Positions 42,632 to 50,446 of a stretch of DNA of 64,000 nucleotides are shown one piece after another (within the stretch, counting starts at the first letter, position 1; every line of letters begins with the position of its first letter). Position numbers and translations under genes: made by a program. The stretch lies in assembly GCA_902489075.1 (NCBI GenBank), contig CABTYO010000005.1, positions 62,001-126,000 of the forward strand, in the 5' to 3' direction. Under the pieces are notes generated by a model. That model was not told the origin of the DNA and made no database searches. It worked only from the letters and a program-made list of their open reading frames with translations. This DNA is from an uncultured Faecalicatena sp. (GTDB taxonomy: Bacteria; Bacillota; Clostridia; Lachnospirales; Lachnospiraceae).

Positions 42632-42946
42632 ATGATAAGGAAAAGTTTCAAAATGAAATTGTATGAGGGAATGGCAGAAGAGTATGCGAAGAGACACAAT
42701 GCACTCTGGCCGGAGATGAAGGAGATGATCCATGAGTACGGCGGATCTAATTATTCTATATTCCTTGATACAGAGACTGATATACTATACGGATATATTG
42801 AACTGGAAGACGAAGAAAAGTGGAATAAGAGTGCAGATACCGAGATCTGCCGCAAGTGGTGGGATTACATGGCGGATATCATGGAGACGAATCCTGATAA
42901 CAGCCCGGTGTCCGTGGACTTAAAGCCGGTATTCCATCTGGATTAA
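42632..42946 (+). CDS. rhaM: L-rhamnose mutarotase
   Basis: A 104-residue RhaM-type protein interconverting the alpha and beta anomers of L-rhamnose. Conserved residues are seen in GMAEEYAKRHNALWPEMKEMI, SIFLDTETDILYGYIE and CRKWWDYMADIM. It sits at the distal end of the microcompartment operon, far from rhaBA. This shows that rhamnose, not only fucose, is a substrate of this system. The AAAGGAGAG site is upstream. Confidence 0.95.
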   Translation: MIRKSFKMKLYEGMAEEYAKRHNALWPEMKEMIHEYGGSNYSIFLDTETDILYGYIELEDEEKWNKSADTEICRKWWDYMADIMETNPDNSPVSVDLKPVFHLD

Positions 42947-42992
42947 CAAAGGGAAGAAACGTCATACTGGTGAAAATTTCTGAAATTAGATG

Positions 42993-43037
42993 AGAGATGC
43001 TGTGCAGTACATGAATAACTGCAAGGCATCTCTTTTT
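42993..43037 (+). terminator. Terminator of the microcompartment operon
   Basis: An 8-bp outer stem AGAGATGC (42993-43000) with GCATCTCT (43026-43033), an inner GCAGT/ACTGC pairing, then TTTTTC. Confidence 0.82.
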
Positions 43038-43111
43038 CGTATTAAATGCACAAAGTTTTTGAAAGAAATATAGCACATTCTACTAAATTTGAATCTCATA
43101 GAAACTTCCGG

Positions 43112-43140
43112 TTGACAATTTGCGGCAGCGGGTTTATTAT
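43112..43140 (+). promoter_or_regulatory. Promoter of the LacI-controlled operon
   Basis: TTGACA at 43112-43117, a 17-bp spacer, and TATTAT at 43135-43140. The LacI operator follows 10 bp downstream. Confidence 0.82.
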
Positions 43141-43150
43141 AAAACCATAA

Positions 43151-43170
43151 AAACCGAAACGTTTCGGTTT
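43151..43170. promoter_or_regulatory. LacI-family operator 1
   Basis: A perfect 20-bp palindrome AAACCGAAACGTTTCGGTTT with the central CG typical of LacI-family sites. It overlaps the start region of the aldolase transcript. A second, partial copy is at 45185. Confidence 0.88.
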
Positions 43171-43192
43171 CGAATGAAGGAGGATCATACAT

Positions 43193-44044
43193 ATGCCATT
43201 AGTTACATCAGAACAAATGTTATTGGACGCACAGAAGGGCGGCTATGCGGTCGGCGCATTCAACGTAGAGAATATGGAGATGGTGAAGGCTGTCATCGCA
43301 GCAGCAGAGGCGCTGAAAGCCCCGGTTATGCTTCAGACAACTCCATCTACCGTGAAGTACGGTACACTGGAGACTTACTTCGGGATCGTAGCAGCAGAAG
43401 CAAAGAAGGCAGCTGTTCCGGTATGCCTGCACCTGGATCACGGCAGCAGCTTTGAACTGGCAGTTCAGGCAATCAAGGCCGGATATACTTCTGTTATGAT
43501 CGATGGTTCCCATGAGAGCTTTGAAGATAACATTGCAGTGACCAGGAAGGTCGTAGATGTGGCAAAGGCATGTGGAATCCCGGTAGAGGCAGAGCTTGGA
43601 AAGGTCGGCGGCAAGGAAGATGACCTGGAGGCAGATGCAGATACCAACACAGACCCGACGGAAGCAAAAGAATTTGTAGAGCGCACAGGGGTTTCTTCCC
43701 TGGCAATCGCAATCGGCACGGCACACGGATTCTACGCAGGAACACCTGTCCTGGATAAAGAGAGAGTATCCGAGATCAGGAAAGTGGTTTCTGTTCCGCT
43801 TGTACTTCACGGTGCATCAGGCTTAAGTGACGACGATGTCAGAGAGTGTGTACAGCGTGGTATGTGCAAGGTAAACTTTGCAACAGAGTTAAGAGTTGCA
43901 TATACAGAGGCAGGCAAGAAGCTTCTTGCCGAGAAGCCGGAGACATTCGATCCGAAGAAGCTCGGCGTTGTCGGAATGGAAGCAGTCAAGGAACTGGTTA
44001 TGGGACGCATGAAAGTATGCGGATGTGACCATAAGGCAGAGTAA
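43193..44044 (+). CDS. Class II fructose/tagatose-bisphosphate aldolase (GatY/KbaY-like)
   Basis: A 283-residue zinc aldolase splitting a ketose-1,6-bisphosphate into DHAP and glyceraldehyde-3-P. Motifs include GAFNVENMEMVKAVI, the zinc site LHLDHGS, IDGSHESFEDNI, AIGTAHGFY, LHGASGLSDDDV and KVNFATELR. The gene set (GatD-like dehydrogenase, PfkB kinase) favours tagatose-1,6-bisphosphate, but fructose-1,6-bisphosphate is possible. It is the first gene behind operator 1. Confidence 0.9.
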   Translation: MPLVTSEQMLLDAQKGGYAVGAFNVENMEMVKAVIAAAEALKAPVMLQTTPSTVKYGTLETYFGIVAAEAKKAAVPVCLHLDHGSSFELAVQAIKAGYTSVMIDGSHESFEDNIAVTRKVVDVAKACGIPVEAELGKVGGKEDDLEADADTNTDPTEAKEFVERTGVSSLAIAIGTAHGFYAGTPVLDKERVSEIRKVVSVPLVLHGASGLSDDDVRECVQRGMCKVNFATELRVAYTEAGKKLLAEKPETFDPKKLGVVGMEAVKELVMGRMKVCGCDHKAE

Positions 44045-44088
44045 TGCTGTTAAGTCCGAAAGGACACAAATAGAAGGCAGGGAAGATC

Positions 44089-45093
44089 ATGGCAGCAACG
44101 ATCAAGGATATTGCAAAGCAGACGGGACTCGGGCTTGCAACGATTTCTTCTTATTTAAATGGCGGCAACGTCAGGGAGAAAAACAGAGTCAAGATAGAGG
44201 CGGCTATCGAAGAACTTCATTTTGAGGTAAACGAGGTAGCCAGGGGACTTAAGACAAATAAGACGAAAATCATCGGAATCATCATCCCGGAATTGAATAA
44301 TATCTTCTGTGCTGAGATCATCACAGAGGTGGAGGATCTGCTTCGCAGCCATGGATATGCAACGATGATCTGCGACTGCCGTACAGATGAGAAGCGGGAA
44401 GAAGAGGCGGTAGAATTTCTTCTTCACAGAAGAGTGGATGGGCTGATCATCATGCCATCAGGACGGCGCGGCAAGTATTTGAAGAAGTTTACCAGGGCAG
44501 GAAAGCCGGTGGTGCTCATCGACAGAAAGTTAGAAGATATCGAATGTGACAGCGTCCTGGTAGACAATGAGGGAGCCGCCAGAGGTGCCGTCAACCGTCT
44601 TTTGAAAGCAGGGCACAGACGGATCGGAATGATCGCCGGACCGAAGGATATCTATACTGCCCAGGAGAGGTACCGGGGATACTGCCAGGCACTGGAAGAA
44701 GCCGGGTTTACGCCGGATGCAAAGCTTGCCGCGTGGGGGAATTATACCATAGAGGGCGGTGCGGCGGCGATGAAAGAGCTGGTCAGTAAGAACCCGGACA
44801 TGACTGCTGTCTTCGTATCCAACTATGAGATGACGATGGGAGCGATCATCGAGATCAATGAGCTGGGAATACGGATTCCAGAGGAACTTTCCTTTATCGG
44901 GTTTGATAATGTGGAGTTCGCCAAGGCAAGCATCCCGAAGCTGAGTATTGTGACCCAGCCGACAAAGGAGATTGCCCGCAATGTATCTGAATTGATTCTT
45001 GGCCGCCTGGAAGAAGCACAGGGGCAGGAAGAGAAAGAATATGAGACAGTCCGGCTTAAGACAAGTTTTGTGGAAGGCAGGTCTGTTCTCTAA
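44089..45093 (+). CDS. LacI-family transcriptional regulator
   Basis: A 334-residue repressor. The HTH is TIKDIAKQTGLGLATISSYLNGG, the hinge is VARGLKTNKTKIIGIIIP, and the effector domain is periplasmic-binding-protein-like (LIDRKLEDIECDSVLVDNE, IGFDNVEFAKAS). It lies inside the operon it should control and very probably binds the palindromes at 43151 and 45185. The effector is unknown, presumably the pathway sugar or its phosphate. Confidence 0.92.
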   Translation: MAATIKDIAKQTGLGLATISSYLNGGNVREKNRVKIEAAIEELHFEVNEVARGLKTNKTKIIGIIIPELNNIFCAEIITEVEDLLRSHGYATMICDCRTDEKREEEAVEFLLHRRVDGLIIMPSGRRGKYLKKFTRAGKPVVLIDRKLEDIECDSVLVDNEGAARGAVNRLLKAGHRRIGMIAGPKDIYTAQERYRGYCQALEEAGFTPDAKLAAWGNYTIEGGAAAMKELVSKNPDMTAVFVSNYEMTMGAIIEINELGIRIPEELSFIGFDNVEFAKASIPKLSIVTQPTKEIARNVSELILGRLEEAQGQEEKEYETVRLKTSFVEGRSVL

Positions 45094-45110
45094 GACAGAC
45101 AGGTTGGCAG

Positions 45111-45143
45111 GTCCGCTGCCGGAAAGACAGGCTGGCGGCGGAC
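45111..45143 (+). other. Hairpin between lacI-type gene and kinase
   Basis: GTCCGCTGCC (45111-45120) pairs with GGCGGCGGAC (45134-45143) with one wobble; no T-run. May attenuate or process the operon transcript. Confidence 0.45.
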
Positions 45144-45184
45144 AAAGTGGAATCATAATATAGAAGAAATATTTTTTTGGAAAG

Positions 45185-45200
45185 AAACCGAAACGTTTCG
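45185..45200. promoter_or_regulatory. LacI-family operator 2
   Basis: AAACCGAAACGTTTCG, identical to the first 16 bases of operator 1 with core palindrome CGAAACGTTTCG. It lies 55 bp before the FGGY kinase, so that part of the operon is independently controlled or looped. Confidence 0.82.
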
Positions 45201-45255
45201 CTGTGAGAAACTCAGATAGAACATTACCGCAGCCAATGCGGCATGGAGGTTCATT

Positions 45256-46776
45256 ATGAAGCAGTATTTATTAGGAATCGATATTGGAACCAGCGCATGT
45301 AAGATTGCTGTTTTCAACAAAAAGGGTCAGGTGATCGCCACTGCAAACGGCGATTATCCGGTATACTACCCGCAGCCGGGCTGGGCAGAGCAGAACCCGG
45401 AGGAGTGGTGGACTGCAGTGTGCGGGGCAGTGAAAGCGGTTCTGGCAAAGGGGCACATCGCCCCGGAAGAGATCGCGGGCGTAGGAATCGATGGACAGAG
45501 CTGGTCAGCCATCGCAGTTGACAAAGACGGCAGAGTCTTAACGAACACGCCGATCTGGATGGATACAAGGGCGGCTGATATCTGCGAAGAGCTGAATGAG
45601 AAGATCGGTGCAGATAAGATTTTCAAGCTGTCAGGAAACTCTCTGCAGCCATCTTATACAACAGCAAAAATTATCTGGTATCAGAGAAATCTGCCGGAGA
45701 TATATGCAGATACATACAAGATTCTTCAGTCCAACAGCTATATCGCATATAAGCTGACCGGAGAGATGACACAGGATATGTCCCAGGGATACGGGCTGCA
45801 CTGTTTTAACATGAAGGCGGGAACATGGGATGAGGACATGTGTGAGGCTTTGGGAATACCGATGAGCCTCCTGCCGGAAATTCACCCGTGCCATGAAGTC
45901 ATCGGGACAGTGAATCAGAAAGCGGCAGAAGAGTGCGGACTTGCAGTCGGAACCCCTGTTGTAGCAGGCGGCCTGGATGCAGCATGCGGAACTCTGGGGG
46001 CAGGCGTGATCCATCCGGGGGAGACCCAGGAGCAGGGCGGCCAGGCAGGCGGCATGAGCATCTGCACAGACCAGTACATCGCAGATGAGAGACTCATTCT
46101 TGGATACCATGTGGTACCGGGACAGTGGCTTCTGCAGGGCGGAACCACCGGAGGCGGCGGTGTCATGAGATGGCTGGAGCAGCAGTTTGGTGATTATGAG
46201 AGAGAAGAAGGCAAAAGACAGGGAAGAAGCTCTCTGGACCTTTTTAATGAGATGGCAGAAAAGGTTGCACCGGGCAGTGATGGTGTGGTATTCCTTCCTT
46301 ACATGTCAGGCGAGCGTTCCCCGATCTGGGACCCGGATGCAAAAGGCGTGTATTATGGGCTGGATTTCAGCAAGACAAAGGCTCATTTTATCCGGGCATC
46401 CATGGAGGGTGTTGCCTATGCTTTAAAACACAATCTGGACGTAGCAAAGGAAGCAGGGGCAGAGGTCAGCGTACTGCGGGCAATGGGAGGTTCTGCGAAT
46501 TCCCTCCTGTGGACGCAGATCAAATCTGACATCACAGGAAAACCGATCGTTGTGCCCTCATCTGACACCGCAACGACCCTCGGCGCAGTAATCCTTGCAG
46601 GTGTTGGAGTGGGAATGTATGAGAGCTTTGAAGAGGCAGTTGCAATGACGGTAGAGGAAAAACGTTCTCACGAACCAAATACCGAAAATGCAGATATTTA
46701 TGATAAGAATTATGAGGTTTATCTGGAACTTTATCGTAACTTAAAAGAAACAATGAAAAAAACAGGAGGCAGGTAA
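45256..46776 (+). CDS. FGGY-family carbohydrate kinase (xylulokinase-like)
   Basis: A 506-residue sugar kinase. The N-terminal phosphate loop is LLGIDIGTSACKIAVF, followed by GWAEQNPEEWW, GIDGQSWSAIAVD with substrate Asp/Gln, VVAGGLDAACGTLGAG, GGTTGGGGVMRWLE and the C-terminal RAMGGSANSLLWTQI. Closest in pattern to xylulokinases. In this operon it may phosphorylate a ketose such as tagatose, or a hexitol. The GGAGG site is upstream. The dehydrogenase starts one base after its stop. Confidence 0.88.
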   Translation: MKQYLLGIDIGTSACKIAVFNKKGQVIATANGDYPVYYPQPGWAEQNPEEWWTAVCGAVKAVLAKGHIAPEEIAGVGIDGQSWSAIAVDKDGRVLTNTPIWMDTRAADICEELNEKIGADKIFKLSGNSLQPSYTTAKIIWYQRNLPEIYADTYKILQSNSYIAYKLTGEMTQDMSQGYGLHCFNMKAGTWDEDMCEALGIPMSLLPEIHPCHEVIGTVNQKAAEECGLAVGTPVVAGGLDAACGTLGAGVIHPGETQEQGGQAGGMSICTDQYIADERLILGYHVVPGQWLLQGGTTGGGGVMRWLEQQFGDYEREEGKRQGRSSLDLFNEMAEKVAPGSDGVVFLPYMSGERSPIWDPDAKGVYYGLDFSKTKAHFIRASMEGVAYALKHNLDVAKEAGAEVSVLRAMGGSANSLLWTQIKSDITGKPIVVPSSDTATTLGAVILAGVGVGMYESFEEAVAMTVEEKRSHEPNTENADIYDKNYEVYLELYRNLKETMKKTGGR

Positions 46777-46777
46777 G

Positions 46778-47827
46778 ATGAAAGCAGCAGTTGTATGTGC
46801 AAACGAGGATGTTCAGTATCTCGACTATGAGGAGCCGCAGGCAGGACCGGGCGAAGTCAAAGTAAAAGTAAAGGCTTCCGGAATCTGCGGTTCCGATATC
46901 CCGAGAGTGCTCCACAATGGAGTACATTTCTATCCGATCGTTCTGGGACACGAATTTTCCGGTGACGTGGTAGCCGTAGGGGAAGGCGTGACAAAGGTAA
47001 AAGTAGGAGACAGAGTGTCAGGAGCACCGCTTCTCCCATGTATGAAATGTGACGACTGCCAGAATGGAAACTTCTCACTCTGCAAGCATTACAGCTTCAT
47101 CGGCTCCAGACAGCAGGGAAGTAATGCAGACTACGTTGTAATGCCAGAGCAGAATGCAGTCGTATTTGACAAGAGCATTTCCTATGAGCAGGGGGCTATG
47201 TTTGAACCATCCACAGTTGCACTTCACGGACTTTTGCAGAATGACTACCAGGGCGGACAGTATGTGGCGATCCTGGGCGGCGGAACCATCGGTATGTTCA
47301 CGATGCAGTGGGCAAAAATCTTCGGTTCCAAAAAGGTGGTTGTATTTGATATCAGCGAGGAGAGACTGGAGCTTGCAAAACGCCTCGGTGCTGATGAAGT
47401 AATCAACACAACAAAAGAGAATTACATGGAAGAAGCAATGGCGATCACAGGTGGAAAGGGCTATGCATATGTCTATGAGACAGCAGGACAGGCGCCGACC
47501 ATGTATATGGCATTCGAACTGGCAGCCAACAAGGCACATGTATGTTTCATCGGAACACCACATGTAGACCTGACCTTCACACCAAAGATGTGGGAAAACA
47601 TGAACCGCAAGGAATTCAAGCTGACAGGTTCCTGGATGTCATACAGCTCTCCGTTCCCTGGAAAAGAGTGGGAACTGACTGCACATTATTTTGCAACAGG
47701 ACAGCTCAAGTTCGATCCGGGCTTTATCTATAAGAAAGTACCGATGAGCCAGGCACAGGAAGCGTTCCAGATGTTCAAGACACCAGGGCTTGTGAAAGGA
47801 AAAGTCCTGCTGGTCAACGAAGATTAG
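46778..47827 (+). CDS. Zinc-dependent polyol dehydrogenase, GatD-like
   Basis: A 349-residue MDR dehydrogenase. Catalytic zinc motif GICGSDIPRV and GHEFSGDVVAVGEG; structural zinc lobe CMKCDDCQNGNFSLC is complete. The NAD motif is VAILGGGTIGMFTMQWAK. It strongly resembles galactitol-1-phosphate 5-dehydrogenase and sorbitol dehydrogenases, so it should oxidise a hexitol or its phosphate to the ketose. No PTS genes accompany it, unlike the classic gat operon. Confidence 0.85.
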   Translation: MKAAVVCANEDVQYLDYEEPQAGPGEVKVKVKASGICGSDIPRVLHNGVHFYPIVLGHEFSGDVVAVGEGVTKVKVGDRVSGAPLLPCMKCDDCQNGNFSLCKHYSFIGSRQQGSNADYVVMPEQNAVVFDKSISYEQGAMFEPSTVALHGLLQNDYQGGQYVAILGGGTIGMFTMQWAKIFGSKKVVVFDISEERLELAKRLGADEVINTTKENYMEEAMAITGGKGYAYVYETAGQAPTMYMAFELAANKAHVCFIGTPHVDLTFTPKMWENMNRKEFKLTGSWMSYSSPFPGKEWELTAHYFATGQLKFDPGFIYKKVPMSQAQEAFQMFKTPGLVKGKVLLVNED

Positions 47828-47838
47828 GAGGCGCGGCC

Positions 47839-48771
47839 ATGATATTAACAGTAACCTTAAATGCAGCGATCGATAAACGGTATGTGGTAGAAGGATTTCA
47901 GGTCGGGGAAGTAAACCGGGTGAAGGAATGTGCTTATACACCAGGCGGAAAAGGCTTAAATGTCTCCAAACCGGCAGCAATCGCAGGGGCAGAAGTCGTA
48001 GCCACCGGATTTGTAGGCGGGCACGCAGGTAATTATATAGAAGCTTCTCTGAAACCGTTCCATGTAGAAAGTGCTTTTTACCACCTGGAGGCAGAGAGCC
48101 GTTCCTGCATTAACATCTGGGATGAGGTCAACAAAGTGCAGACCGAATTCCTGGAGCCGGGATTTACGGTAACAGAAGAAGATTTTCAGGGCTTTGTAGA
48201 AAAATTCAAAGGTCTGGTGGAAAAGGCCGATGTGGTAGCCATGTCAGGCAGCGTTCCAAAGGGACTTGACGGAACTGCATATCAGAGGCTTGTCAGGATC
48301 GTAAAAGAAGCAGGCAAAAAGGTCATCCTGGATACGAGCGGAAAACTGCTTGAGATGGGAATCGAAGCCTGCCCGACCATGATCAAACCGAACATTGACG
48401 AAATCCGTATGCTCACAGGAAAGACCTGTGACAATATGGAGGATATGATAGAAGCAGCAAAAGAAATCCATAAACGCGGCGTAGAGATCGTGGCAGTTTC
48501 CCTTGGCGGGGATGGTTCCTTTGTGGTATGTGACCAGGGAATCTACCAGGCAAAGGTGCCGAAGATCGATGCAGTCAATACCGTTGGATGTGGAGATTCC
48601 ATGATTGCCGGATTCGCGTTGGGATTGAGCGAGGGATTAAGTATCGAAGGAATCCTTAGAAAGGCAAGCGCGATTTCAGCGGCAGCAGCTTTAAGAGAAG
48701 AGACCGGATTTTTTGTAAAGGAAGATATGGAAAGAATCTTCCCTGAAATTGAGATCCTTAAATTAAAATAA
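47839..48771 (+). CDS. PfkB-family hexose-phosphate kinase (FruK/LacC-like)
   Basis: A 310-residue ribokinase-fold enzyme of the 1-phosphofructokinase/tagatose-6-phosphate kinase branch. The N-terminus TLNAAIDKRY and GGKGLNVSK are diagnostic; the C-terminal catalytic motif is VNTVGCGDSMIAGFA, with GxGD Asp as base. It would make the 1,6-bisphosphate for the aldolase at 43193. AGGAGG is upstream. Confidence 0.9.
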   Translation: MILTVTLNAAIDKRYVVEGFQVGEVNRVKECAYTPGGKGLNVSKPAAIAGAEVVATGFVGGHAGNYIEASLKPFHVESAFYHLEAESRSCINIWDEVNKVQTEFLEPGFTVTEEDFQGFVEKFKGLVEKADVVAMSGSVPKGLDGTAYQRLVRIVKEAGKKVILDTSGKLLEMGIEACPTMIKPNIDEIRMLTGKTCDNMEDMIEAAKEIHKRGVEIVAVSLGGDGSFVVCDQGIYQAKVPKIDAVNTVGCGDSMIAGFALGLSEGLSIEGILRKASAISAAAALREETGFFVKEDMERIFPEIEILKLK

Positions 48772-48795
48772 AGTAAAAGAAAAGGAGATTTGACT

Positions 48796-49806
48796 ATGGG
48801 CGAATTTATCAACCCGGCAGATGTGCCAAAAGTAAAACTTTACACAGGAGAGGAAGTACCTTGCGTAGGTATGGGAACATTCGGTTCTGACAGATTTACG
48901 GCAGAGCAGGTATCTAACGCAGTAGCAGGAGCAATCCGCTGTGGATACCGTATGTTTGACTGTGCAGCATGTTATGGAAATGAAGACCAGATCGGTGAAG
49001 TTTTCAAAGCTGCATTTGACGAGGGCGTTGTAGAGCGTAAAGAGCTTTACATCATGACAAAAGTATGGAATGACATGCACGAGAGAGTAGAGGAATCCTG
49101 CAGAAAGAGTATTGCAGATTTACAGTGCGATTATATCGACCTGTTCTTCATCCACTGGCCATTCCCGAACTATCATGCACCAGGATGTGATGTGGATTCC
49201 CGTAACCCTGATTCCAAACCATTCAGCGTAGAGGAATTTATGAGTACATACAGACAGTGTGAGTCACTGGTAGAAAAAGGACTGATCCGCCATATTGGTA
49301 TTTCCAACATGACGATTCCGAAACTGGAAGCAGTTCTTCCACTGATGAAGATCAAACCTGTTGCATGCGAGATGGAGCTTCATGTATGCTTCCAGCAGCA
49401 GGAATTATATGATTACCTTGTATCAAAAGACATTCAGCCGATCGGCTTCATGCCTTTAGGATCCCCACAGAGACCGGAAAGAGATATGTGTCCGGAAGAT
49501 GTGGCTGACTTACAGACACCGGAAATGCAGGAGATCGCCAAAGCACACGGTGTACATCCTGCACTGATCGCACTGAAATGGGCTCATCAGAGAGGACAGA
49601 TTCCGATTCCATTCTCTGTACATGAAGTAGAGTACGTAAGCAACTTAAAATGCCTGACAGAAGATCCGCTGACAGACGAAGAGATGGCTAAGATCGCTAC
49701 ACTGGAGAGAAACAACAGACTTGTCAAAGGACAGGTGTTCCTCTGGGAAGGGGCAGAAGACTGGCATGATCTGTGGGATGAAGACGGAGTGATTGTGACG
49801 CTTTAG
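48796..49806 (+). CDS. Aldo/keto reductase
   Basis: A 336-residue NAD(P)H reductase. The catalytic tetrad is visible: Asp and Tyr in MFDCAACYGNEDQIG, Lys in YIMTKVW and His in FFIHWPF; the cofactor region includes GISNM and the C-terminal PIPFS. It resembles aldose/aldehyde reductases. As last gene of the sugar operon it may reduce an aldose to its hexitol (for example galactose to galactitol), the substrate of the GatD-like enzyme. ATG 48796 follows AAAGGAG. Confidence 0.88.
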   Translation: MGEFINPADVPKVKLYTGEEVPCVGMGTFGSDRFTAEQVSNAVAGAIRCGYRMFDCAACYGNEDQIGEVFKAAFDEGVVERKELYIMTKVWNDMHERVEESCRKSIADLQCDYIDLFFIHWPFPNYHAPGCDVDSRNPDSKPFSVEEFMSTYRQCESLVEKGLIRHIGISNMTIPKLEAVLPLMKIKPVACEMELHVCFQQQELYDYLVSKDIQPIGFMPLGSPQRPERDMCPEDVADLQTPEMQEIAKAHGVHPALIALKWAHQRGQIPIPFSVHEVEYVSNLKCLTEDPLTDEEMAKIATLERNNRLVKGQVFLWEGAEDWHDLWDEDGVIVTL

Positions 49807-49832
49807 GGACGAAATTAGTGCGCGGGAGGGAC

Positions 49833-50125
49833 GCTGTGCCGGATGCCGTCAGGGGCTTTCCCGGGCAGTACAGATGTCTTTTCAAATATCGGGCCACTTG
49901 TTAAGAGAGAGTAAGAGAAAAAGAGAAGAAAACAGAGGCACTAGCCTATATGCTGAGAAATCTTGATGATTTCTCAGCAAGTAGGCTACAGAATTGCGTC
50001 GTTGAACGACGAATTCTGACCTCTGTTTTCTTCTCTTTTTCTCTAACTCTCTCTAAACGCGTTCTAAGACATTTGAAAAGACATCTGTGCTGCCCGGGAA
50101 AGCCCCTGACGGCATCCGGCACAGC
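49833..50125. repeat. 293-bp nested giant hairpin element
   Basis: The outer arms 49833-49887 and 50071-50125 pair over all 55 bases (54 Watson-Crick, one G-U). After a 13/14-base internal loop, 49901-49912 pairs with 50046-50056 (one bulge), and 49914-49938 pairs perfectly with 50020-50044 (25 bp). The 81-base apex holds two more hairpins: 49942-49988 (GCTGAGAAATC/GATTTCTCAGC plus TAGCCTA/TAGGCTA) and 49989-50018 (CAGAATT/AATTCTG plus CGTCG/CGACG). No convincing protein is encoded. It starts 26 bp after the aldo/keto reductase stop. It could be a mobile MITE-like unit, a structured RNA or an unusual terminator. Confidence 0.85.
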
Positions 50126-50182
50126 TAGGCTCATCAGGTCGGAAGTAAGTTCGTTCCGGGGGAGGAGCGTTGGCGGAGCTGC

Positions 50183-50255
50183 GGATGTGGGCGGGCAGGG
50201 TGAGAAGATGGGATGTGGGCGGGCAGGGTGAGAAGATGGGATGTGGGCAGATGGG
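50183..50255 (+). repeat. G-rich 28-bp tandem repeat
   Basis: Two exact copies of a 28-bp unit at 50183-50210 and 50211-50238 plus a partial third copy. Each unit contains GGGCGGGCAGGG followed by TGAGAAGATGGG, four G-tracts that could form a quadruplex. The stretch 50126-50446 otherwise shows no gene. Confidence 0.75.
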
Positions 50256-50446
50256 AAAATAGGAGGGAGGACTGGTGAGGGGAGATTTTAGCATTATCTA
50301 GGAAGCAGCGGAGCGGATTCTGAATATCTGCTTTGATTTCTTGTAATTGGGAATGGATTGTGGTATGATATGAAAAAAATATCGATAATATTGATTTATA
50401 TAGATAATTGCTTTTGAGGATTGAATAGGGAAAGGAGGGGGCGGAG

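Noticed and set aside
43151..43170. Catabolite-responsive (CcpA cre) site instead of a dedicated LacI operator
   Set aside because: The site is a perfect palindrome with a CCGAAACG half-site and recurs only beside this operon's own lacI-type gene, which favours local regulation; CcpA binding is not excluded.
49950..50231. A 93-codon frame through the giant hairpin and G-rich repeats
   Set aside because: It is dictated by the palindrome and tandem repeats, lacks a ribosome site and reads as low-complexity sequence.
50183..50255. Possible CRISPR array
   Set aside because: The 28-bp units are directly abutting with no spacers, only ~2.4 copies, and no cas genes are nearby.
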